A DNA stretch of 6,392 bases from Myxococcales bacterium (GTDB taxonomy: Bacteria; Myxococcota; Polyangia; Fen-1088): assembly GCA_003155465.1 (NCBI GenBank), contig PMCR01000542.1, positions 346 to 6,737 of the forward strand. The letters are read 5' to 3'. How positions within the stretch are numbered: position 1 is the first letter of the stretch; each line of letters opens with the position of its first letter. Positions 1 to 5,119 of this stretch are shown here, piece by piece. The notes under the pieces are model-generated. The model was not told the DNA's origin. It was given only the letters and a program-made list of their open reading frames with translations, and made no database searches. The position numbers and the translations under genes are program-made.

Positions 1-753
1 CGACGCCATGCCCAAGCTGACTGTAAGGGGAAGCAGCCCGTGTTCATTCAGATTCAGAGGTGTGGCAGAAATCAAAGCCCGAATCCCTTCGGCCAGTCCC
101 TCAGCCAGGTGCTTGGCGGTTTCGGGCAGCAGAATCATGAATTCGTCGCCGCCGTAACGCCCTGTCACGTCGGTTTCCCTGACGAAATTCCGGAGCAAGG
201 CCGCCACATGTTTCAAGGCCGCGTTCCCGGCCAGATGGCCGAAACGGTCATTGATCGCCTTGAACCCGTCTAGATCGATCATGATCAGGGAGAGCAGGCG
301 GCCGTAGCGATTGGCCCGCCTGATTTCGCTCTCGAACCGCTCTGACAGGCTACGGAAATTGGGTAGCCCCGTGAGATAGTCGACAAAGGCCATCTGCACC
401 AGGTTCTCATGGGACAGTTCCCGCACCACGCCTTCTTCGCGCAGGAAACTCTCCAGGCGATCGGACAAGTCCAGCGCGGCGGTCCGGACTCCGATCGGTC
501 GCTTCAGCGCCGCACGCAAATCCTGAAGGTGGGCGGCCAGGGACTTGAAGACCGCCTTGGCCGTTTCCTCAGGCACCGTCAGGCCCGTAAGTTCAAAAGC
601 CAGCCCCTGAAAACTCTCTGAGGTACCGGACAGAGCGTCCAAGCGAGCCTGGATCGCGGAATTGGGTTTCTCTCCGAAAACCAAGCCGCGCAACAAGTCG
701 CATCCCGTCAATCCATCCGAGCTGGACGAAACCATGGGAATCTCCGAGTGCAT
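1..753 (-). CDS. GGDEF-domain diguanylate cyclase, partial (C-terminal end outside window)
   Basis: This gene makes the second messenger cyclic di-GMP from two GTP in the cytoplasm, judged by its GGDEF domain. The frame is open through position 1, so 251 residues are visible and the C-terminus is missing. Residues 1 to about 120 are soluble, helical-looking and match no domain I recognise; there is no membrane segment or receiver domain. The GGDEF domain starts at DYLTGLPN (125-132), continues with a DLDGFKAINDRFGHLAGN motif, and has the exact signature GGDEF at 201-205 inside RYGGDEF. A VSLGMA motif follows near the edge. RETD (192-195) lies exactly five residues before GGDEF, which is the RxxD inhibitory product-binding site, so feedback inhibition by c-di-GMP is expected. 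Three in-frame ATGs exist at 774, 753 and 735. I chose 753 because GGAGG lies eight bases upstream, whereas 774 has no ribosome site and follows a stop codon closely. The only oddity is Asn for the usual Asp in the GHxxGD motif. The GGDEF assignment is firm; the input signal is unknown. Confidence 0.93.
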   Translation of the reverse strand, partial: MHSEIPMVSSSSDGLTGCDLLRGLVFGEKPNSAIQARLDALSGTSESFQGLAFELTGLTVPEETAKAVFKSLAAHLQDLRAALKRPIGVRTAALDLSDRLESFLREEGVVRELSHENLVQMAFVDYLTGLPNFRSLSERFESEIRRANRYGRLLSLIMIDLDGFKAINDRFGHLAGNAALKHVAALLRNFVRETDVTGRYGGDEFMILLPETAKHLAEGLAEGIRALISATPLNLNEHGLLPLTVSLGMAS

Positions 754-761
754 GCGAACCG

Positions 762-766
762 CCTCC
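762..766 (-). promoter_or_regulatory. Ribosome binding site deciding the GGDEF gene start
   Basis: On the minus strand GGAGG is followed by eight bases and then ATG at 753. The upstream in-frame ATG at 774 lacks any comparable site, and the downstream ATG at 735 has only a weaker GGAG six bases ahead. This favours 753 as the start. Confidence 0.6.
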
Positions 767-859
767 GGGTCCATATTCTAGGGCATTCTACCGGTTGCAG
801 CACGGTGAATTCGACTAGGGACCCGCGCGAAGAGAAGATAAGTGTATCGATTGGGGCGA

Positions 860-1020
860 CGATCCATCCCGCCCGGCTTCGTCGCTCCTCGTCGCATACG
901 TCGAGTATTCTTCCTCGTCGCGCCTTGGCGGGCGGGCGCCTCGTCCTGGCTCAATTGGGTTGTGGTCGGGCGAATAGGGGGGCAAGTGCACGACGCGGAC
1001 GTCGCAACGTCTACTGAAAA
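860..1020 (-). pseudogene. Decayed fragment of an IS630-type (DDE_3) transposase
   Basis: Read on the minus strand, positions 1003-950 encode DVRVVHLPPYSPDHNPIE. This is the hallmark LPPYSPDxNPIE motif near the C-terminus of IS630/Tc1-mariner-like DDE transposases, and its final Glu is the third catalytic acid in that family. No start codon with a full upstream catalytic domain is present: the first two acidic motifs are missing. After the Glu, the residues that normally follow (a Trp-containing helix and a basic tail) are not readable in the same frame. Weakly similar basic stretches occur in the other two frames down to about 860, which suggests frameshifts. The fragment lies in the gap between the divergent GGDEF and NHL-lipoprotein genes. 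It cannot encode an active transposase. The motif identity is confident; the outer boundaries are approximate. Confidence 0.72.
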
Positions 1021-1164
1021 GCCTGTTCCAACTCCCTGGGCACACGCATCCAACCCTCTGCAATCATGCCCCGTCAAACTCTCGCGCCCGTCCAGTCGAC
1101 CCGTCTTCCCTGTTTCCGCGTGTTTGCGCTCACAAGGGAAGTCATTCCTCGCTACCCTATTCGC

Positions 1165-2703
1165 ATGCTGACTTCGTGTAGGATGGGGCGTTGCTTTTTC
1201 TTAGTTCTATTCCTGTCCGCGCTCGCGGGCTGCGGTTCTCATGGGACGGCGGCTGTCGACGGCGGGCAAGACCAAGGTGTTGGGCAGAACGACGCTGGGA
1301 ACGGCCCGGCAATGGACACGGCGGGGGCTGACGGATTCGTCGACGGCGGCAGCGCGGCCGAGGCCGAGGGCGGAGGGGATCGCGACGACGTGGGCGTCCC
1401 TGATTTCGGCATCCCTGATTTGGGTATGCCTGATTTTGGCGGCAATGATGCCGGAGGAGATGCGACGGATGTTCAAGACGCGGACGCGTCGGCCGGTCAG
1501 GATGAGGGCGCTGGCGGCGTCGGCGACCATCCATCGAACACTGATGGGGTCTTGTTGATCGTCGATACAGGGAGCGCTCCTGACGTTGACCTTTCGAATG
1601 ACGGTGGCGACGGAAATGGGGGCGATGACAATGCTGCGTCCGACGTGGCCGGCGCCGAGGTGGCCAGTTGCACGGGCTCTCCATCCGGGAGCCAACCAGA
1701 TGCAGGCGCGCCCTTGCCTGACAACGTTCAATTCGTCCCCAACGTGACGGTCACGACGGTCGCCGGCGGTCCCACCCCTGGAACAGTAGACGGCGTTTTT
1801 GGCGTCGGATTGTTCTCGAATCCAGTCAGCGTGGCCATCGAGCCCGAAGGATCGTTGGTGGTCGCCGACTTTGACACCGATCGGTTGCGGCGGGTGTCGG
1901 TGGATGGGACGATTTCCACGCTTACCAATCAGTCCACATTTCAGCGTCCCTTCGGTCTGGCCTTCTTGGGCAGCGCGTTCTACTCGCAGACCGACGCAGA
2001 TCCAAACGGTGATCGCGGGTCCACGACTGGCACCCTCTGGCGCATCGACCGCTCGTCGGGCGTGGCCACCGTAGCGGCTGCGGACATCGGTCGCCCACGG
2101 GGCTTTGCCGCCCTTTCGGATGGCCGGCTTGTCCTCAGTGACTTCGCGAACCAGCGGGTGGGCATCATCGACTTAACCACCGGCGTGGTGACCGACCTGG
2201 CTGGATTGTCCGGCTGTCCGGGCTCGGCCAACGGAGCCGGGGCTTGGGCGCGGTTCTTGAACCCGCAGGGCGTGGCGGTGCTGGCGGAAAACCGGATCAT
2301 CGTCGCCGACCGTGAAGCGCATCTTCTGCGCGAGGTTTCGCTGACCGGGGTGGTCACCACTTTCGCTGGGGACGGTGTCGCGGGTACCATAGACGGGGCG
2401 CGGGCTAGCGCTCGCTTCGTGGCGCCCCAGGCATTGGCGGCCGACAACACTGGGGCCATCCTCGTTTCAGACACTGGCGCCCACCGAATCAGGCGCATTG
2501 CCAGCGACGGTACAGTCAGCACAGTCTCGGGCAATGGCACTGCGGGCTTCGCCGACGGCAGCGGCCAGACCGCGGCGTTCTTCGGACAAGAAGGTCTCGC
2601 GGTCAGCGCGGACGGAAAGACCATCTACGTTGCCGACGGAACCGGGGGCAGCGAGACGCCCGTTCCCTACCACCGCCTGCGAAAGATCACGTTAGCGCCC
2701 TGA
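1165..2703 (+). CDS. Secreted lipoprotein with Asp/Gly-rich linker and NHL-repeat beta-propeller
   Basis: This is a 512-residue predicted lipoprotein, held by lipid to the outer face of a membrane, with a propeller likely used for binding; no enzyme motif is visible. Residues 1-22 form a lipoprotein signal peptide: basic start with R6 and R9, hydrophobic core, and lipobox LAGC with lipidated Cys23. Residues 24-192 are a low-complexity Asp/Gly/Ala linker that includes three tandem PDxGx units (78-92). Residues 193-512 hold NHL-type repeats. Blades are anchored by phenylalanine-led motifs near 217, 259, 364, 418 and 472, by VAD/VSD turns, and by RLRRV, RIRRI and RLRKI strands. Several are joined by the loop AGxGxxGxxDG. 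I count six blades, with the N-terminal strand NVTVTTVAGG (193-202) likely closing the last one. The start at 1165 fits the signal peptide length; 1183 is an alternative, and neither has a good ribosome site. Upstream in-frame codons to 1066 would spoil the signal peptide. Ligand and partner are unknown. Confidence 0.88.
   Translation: MLTSCRMGRCFFLVLFLSALAGCGSHGTAAVDGGQDQGVGQNDAGNGPAMDTAGADGFVDGGSAAEAEGGGDRDDVGVPDFGIPDLGMPDFGGNDAGGDATDVQDADASAGQDEGAGGVGDHPSNTDGVLLIVDTGSAPDVDLSNDGGDGNGGDDNAASDVAGAEVASCTGSPSGSQPDAGAPLPDNVQFVPNVTVTTVAGGPTPGTVDGVFGVGLFSNPVSVAIEPEGSLVVADFDTDRLRRVSVDGTISTLTNQSTFQRPFGLAFLGSAFYSQTDADPNGDRGSTTGTLWRIDRSSGVATVAAADIGRPRGFAALSDGRLVLSDFANQRVGIIDLTTGVVTDLAGLSGCPGSANGAGAWARFLNPQGVAVLAENRIIVADREAHLLREVSLTGVVTTFAGDGVAGTIDGARASARFVAPQALAADNTGAILVSDTGAHRIRRIASDGTVSTVSGNGTAGFADGSGQTAAFFGQEGLAVSADGKTIYVADGTGGSETPVPYHRLRKITLAP
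1396..1440 (+). repeat. Three tandem 15-bp units encoding PDxGx
   Basis: Three adjacent 15-base units (1396-1410, 1411-1425, 1426-1440) share the core CCTGATTT and encode VPDFG, IPDLG and MPDFG inside the lipoprotein's acidic linker. The differences are mostly at third codon positions and the first residue, as expected for an older in-frame duplication kept at the protein level. Confidence 0.85.
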
Positions 2704-3089
2704 TCCCCTGCTGGCGGGGCACGGCGAGGCCGAGCCAACGTCGAAAGTCTGCAGATCTTGGCCTGCAAGATGGTTGCAGAACGCGAAGAGTAGGTAACCC
2801 CGATCGCGAAATCGGCTTGCCCATGCACGACCGCTCCGATCTGAGGCCCAACCGCGGATCCATGTGTGCAGGTTCCTCTCCCAACTCATGTCCAGGCCTG
2901 TCCTTCGCCAACTCGTCATCCGGGACCGTCGGGTGGCCGATTCTGGGTAGAAGGTGAGGGCGAAATCGTGCTCGCGCGCGAGCGCGCCCACGTCGGGCAC
3001 GCGATCGGCATCGGAGCGGGGGCTTCCTCGTCGAGTGGGCAGAGGTTGGCCATCCATGTCGGCGTCGGCGGGGCAGAGGCTTGCGCCGG
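2704..3089. other. Stretch with no supportable gene
   Basis: This lies between the NHL lipoprotein stop and the transposase relic. A minus-strand frame stays open across it as a continuation of the relic, but the peptide it gives resembles no family I know and has no ribosome site or start of its own. The other frames are interrupted or biased towards Arg and Pro. A 14-bp palindrome lies at 2970-2983. No Rho-independent terminator is evident just after position 2703. It could be decayed mobile-element sequence. Confidence 0.45.
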
Positions 3090-3534
3090 TCAGGCCGCGC
3101 GGCGTTCGTAGCGGTGGTGCAGGCCGCCGACTTCGGGCAGCTCCACAATTTTGCCCATGCTCGGCGGATGGATTGGCCTTGGCCAGGTGCCGGATGAGCT
3201 GCCTGACTTCTGGCGAGACGCTGCCCTCGACTGGGCCACGCGAGCGAGACTTCCATCGCCAGAACAAACGGAATCCGGCCCGGTGCCAGCGGACCACGGT
3301 GTCCGGTTTGACGACGACAAGCACGTCAGCCCAGCGAGACCAGAGCCGGGAAAGTACGAGCCAGAAGGCGCGGTCACTCTGGCGCAGGCGAGGACGGCCC
3401 GAGGTGCGCCGCAGGTTGGCCAACTGCTGGCGCACGGCGAGGCTCTCCAGGGCGAGGTCGGCGCGGGTGCGGAAGGCGGACCGCAGAACTCCAAGCAGGC
3501 TCAGAAGCAAGGCGACCATCGCGCCATTGTGCAT
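3090..3534 (-). pseudogene. Integrase-core (rve) transposase remnant with internal deletion
   Basis: Read on the minus strand from ATG 3534, residues 1-122 match the N-terminus typical of a group of rve-type transposases/integrases. Features are a hydrophobic start (ALLLSLLGVLRSAFRTR), then LALESLAVRQQLANLRR, a DRAFWLVLSRLW segment, and KPDTVVRWHRAGFRLFWRW. They end at AKANP, where the family normally continues with WGxxRIxGEL and the DDE catalytic core. That core is absent. From about 3158 the expected C-terminal tail of the same family appears in a different frame: MGKIVELPEVGGLHHRYERRAA, then a stop at 3092-3090. The gene has therefore lost its catalytic middle, with the junction near 3160-3170, and its two ends are joined out of frame. 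The first frame continues open to 2692, but that extension has no family resemblance. The product cannot be an active transposase. Family-level assignment is from memory of conserved motifs. Confidence 0.75.
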
Positions 3535-3705
3535 GATGGCAGGCTATCGCGGCCAGCCCGCCATGATCTCCCTCCACCGTCGGGAAACCGGTGGTGCGGA
3601 TGACCGCTTGGCGAACCACAATGGGTCGGGCATGGTCTTGATGCTGACGTTCTAGGGACGAGACACTGGCAGCGGCGCAGGACTTGCACGCCTCTCCAGT
3701 AGACC

Positions 3706-4752
3706 ATGTGGAATGTTGCAAAAGTCTGTTCGCAAGCGGCACGGAATGGTGACGGGCGAGGCTGCCGTTCGCACCGAGGGGTTACCCCGGGGCTCGCCGT
3801 TTGCTCCGCACTCGTCCTGGCTTGGCTTGGGTCAGTCGGCGTCTCCCGAGCCGAGGAGTCCGTCGAAAAAGGCGCGCCCACAGAAGCGCGCGCGGTGGCG
3901 CCGACGCCCGCGGACAGTCCGGCCATCGCGCTGCCATCAGCCGGGGCTGCGCCTCAAAAGATCGAGGACGCCAAGTCCACCGCCGGGGCCGCCAAGCTCA
4001 CTCCCATCGTCCCGAGCCCGAAGAATCCCTTGCGCCCGGCCTTCCAGCTCTACGCCGAGATCGATCTGCCGATCCTGGGGACCGGCCTGGTGTTCGAAAG
4101 CGCGCGGCTGCTTCGACCACAATCGCAGAAGGCGTTCTGCGCCCCGCTGTGCCCCCGCAGCGATCTCAATGCGCTCGATCGCGCGACCGCGGGCTATTGG
4201 AGCCCCGGTTGGCAGACTGCCTCAGACTATGGGCTCTACGCCATGGGCGTGGGGGCTGCGACCTTGCTCTTCGTGGACGAGGGTTTTTGGCCGGGCCTGA
4301 ACGACGCCGTCGTGATCGCCGAATCTGGGCTGGCCGCAACCGCCGCTGCCTCCATGATGACGCTCGCAGCGGGCCGGCCGCGTCCCTTTCTCTATGGCGA
4401 GAAGGCGCCGCTCTCCGCCCGCAACGGTGCCGACGCGGAGCTGTCGTTTCTTAGCAGTCACGCTGCGGTCAGCTTCGCGATCGCGACGTCCACGTTGGTG
4501 GCTATGCGACGGCTTCACCCCCACTCGAGGGCAAACTGGATCGTGCTAGGGGTTGGGGGCGCGATTGCGACCTTCGTGGCCGCAGCGCGGGTGCTCGGCG
4601 GCATGCATTTCGTTAGCGACGTGGTGGGTGGGGCGATCGTGGGATCGTCGCTGGGGATGATCGTCCCCTCTCTGCACGGCTCGCCGGTTTCAATCGTGCC
4701 GGTAGCGGGAGACGGCGGTCAGCGCGGCGTCGCGGTCAGCGCCCGATTCTGA
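3706..4752 (+). CDS. PAP2-family membrane phosphatase-like protein with altered active-site motifs
   Basis: This is a 348-residue predicted membrane protein of the type 2 phosphatidic acid phosphatase superfamily, which removes phosphate from lipid phosphates or similar substrates on the outer side of the membrane. N-terminal residues form a long basic leader and a signal-like hydrophobic stretch ending VSRAEE, then a Pro/Ala-rich linker (about 50-110). C145 and C149 precede LNALDR (154-159). Five likely membrane segments lie near 176-192, 201-222, 253-267, 278-299 and 303-324. The three PAP2 motifs are RPRP (224-227) with Thr219 where KX6RP usually has Lys; FLSSHA (248-253) in place of FPSGHA, with catalytic His252 kept; and ARVLGGMHFVSD (294-305), with Arg295, His301 and Asp305 kept. 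The start is weak: ATG 3706 comes two codons after an in-frame TAG and has no clear ribosome site, but I see no better in-frame start before the hydrophobic segment. Family membership is confident; activity and substrate are uncertain because of the substitutions. Confidence 0.87.
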   Translation: MWNVAKVCSQAARNGDGRGCRSHRGVTPGLAVCSALVLAWLGSVGVSRAEESVEKGAPTEARAVAPTPADSPAIALPSAGAAPQKIEDAKSTAGAAKLTPIVPSPKNPLRPAFQLYAEIDLPILGTGLVFESARLLRPQSQKAFCAPLCPRSDLNALDRATAGYWSPGWQTASDYGLYAMGVGAATLLFVDEGFWPGLNDAVVIAESGLAATAAASMMTLAAGRPRPFLYGEKAPLSARNGADAELSFLSSHAAVSFAIATSTLVAMRRLHPHSRANWIVLGVGGAIATFVAAARVLGGMHFVSDVVGGAIVGSSLGMIVPSLHGSPVSIVPVAGDGGQRGVAVSARF

Positions 4753-4860
4753 GAATGAGCACGTGTCGCTGAAAACGCGCAATCGGTGCGTAGGTCCCAG
4801 CACGAACACGAATCCACTGTGTCGCCGGCACGCAACTTGCAAGGGTTACAGATCAGAAAG

Positions 4861-4865
4861 AGAGG
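4861..4865 (+). promoter_or_regulatory. Ribosome binding site for the small membrane protein gene
   Basis: AGAGG, inside a purine-rich GAAAGAGAGG run, sits five bases before ATG 4871. It supports starting there rather than at the upstream in-frame ATG 4763, which would add a polar, Cys- and Arg-rich leader foreign to the family. Confidence 0.7.
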
Positions 4866-4870
4866 CAATC

Positions 4871-5020
4871 ATGTTGTGGGGCTTGGCTATACTTTTTGTA
4901 GTGCTGTGGGGATTGGGTTTACTGACCTCGTACACACTGGGAGGATTCGTTCACATCCTGCTCGTGCTGGCGGTGATCGTCGTGGTGATACGGGTGATCC
5001 AAGGCCGTCGGGTCACCTGA
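4871..5020 (+). CDS. lmo0937/DUF5670-type small membrane protein
   Basis: This gene encodes a 49-residue inner-membrane protein of unknown biochemical function. It begins MLWGLAILFVVLWGLGLL, has a central TSYTLGGFVHILLVLAVI segment and ends VIRVIQGRR. The order LWxLG...TSYTLGGFxHILLV...RxIQGRR is the characteristic pattern of the lmo0937 family, which is usually about 50 residues long, so the gene is complete. Two hydrophobic helices (about 3-20 and 25-42) are separated by the conserved SYTLGG turn, and a basic tail probably stays in the cytoplasm. It lies 118 bases after the PAP2 gene and 99 bases before the phospholipase-C-like gene, and is followed 40 bases later by a strong stem-loop, so it could be its own transcript. 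Members of this family are often associated with stress or envelope responses, but nothing here shows what controls it. Confidence 0.88.
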   Translation: MLWGLAILFVVLWGLGLLTSYTLGGFVHILLVLAVIVVVIRVIQGRRVT

Positions 5021-5060
5021 GTCAAATCAACCATGTTGAATTGATCGCCAATTGAGCGGT

Positions 5061-5098
5061 GCCAACTTGCGAGTGCTCTCCAGCACTCGCAAGTTGGC
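5061..5098 (+). promoter_or_regulatory. Perfect 17-bp stem-loop; putative terminator or leader hairpin
   Basis: The left arm at 5061-5077 (GCCAACTTGCGAGTGCT) and right arm at 5082-5098 are exact reverse complements around a CTCC loop (5078-5081). Beyond a T/T mismatch, four further pairs (5056-5059 with 5100-5103, one of them G-U) can extend the stem. It lies 40 bases after the small membrane protein stop and 12 bases before the ribosome site of the next gene. The position suits a terminator, but no T-run follows, so a classical Rho-independent terminator is not shown. It could instead protect the 5' end of the downstream mRNA, be a dispersed repeat, or bind a protein as DNA. The structure is certain; the function is open. 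Confidence 0.6.
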
Positions 5099-5110
5099 TC
5101 TGCGTGCTGC

Positions 5111-5116
5111 AAGGAG
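5111..5116 (+). promoter_or_regulatory. Ribosome binding site of the phospholipase-C-like gene
   Basis: AAGGAG lies three bases before ATG 5120 and six bases before the immediately following in-frame ATG 5123. The spacing slightly favours 5123, which would shorten the protein by one residue. Confidence 0.75.
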
Positions 5117-5119
5117 AAC

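Larger units (their letters stand above)
754..1164. other. Divergent intergenic region with transposase relic
   Basis: This gap separates the minus-strand GGDEF gene from the plus-strand NHL lipoprotein gene and should contain promoters for both. The only recognisable content is the IS630-type relic in its middle. Several open frames cross it on both strands, but apart from the transposase motif none looks like a protein. I see no convincing -35/-10 pair, operator repeat, terminator or intact terminal inverted repeats. Confidence 0.5.

Noticed and set aside
1980..2624. A 214-residue minus-strand frame opposite the NHL lipoprotein
   Set aside because: It is antisense to a well-supported gene, has an Ala/Pro/Arg/Ser-biased composition and no recognisable domain; it is a shadow of GC-rich codon use.
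2970..2983. A 14-bp perfect palindrome, GCTCGCGCGCGAGC
   Set aside because: It consists mostly of alternating CG in GC-rich sequence, stands alone, and is not placed near a gene start; chance is a sufficient explanation.
2692..3534. A 280-residue minus-strand reading frame as one intact transposase gene
   Set aside because: Only the first 122 residues fit the family; the catalytic core is absent, and the true C-terminal tail appears in another frame and stops at 3090.
2954..3655. A 233-residue plus-strand frame over the transposase relic
   Set aside because: It is strongly Arg/Ser-rich, antisense to recognisable transposase motifs, and has no ribosome site or domain.
4836..4843. The 8-bp palindrome CTTGCAAG upstream of the small membrane protein gene, similar to part of the stem-loop arm
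   Set aside because: Too short to call an operator, and the shared CAACTTGC with the hairpin may be coincidence.
4763..4870. An upstream start at 4763 for the small membrane protein
   Set aside because: The extra 36 residues are polar and Cys/Arg-rich and absent from the family, while ATG 4871 has a good ribosome site.
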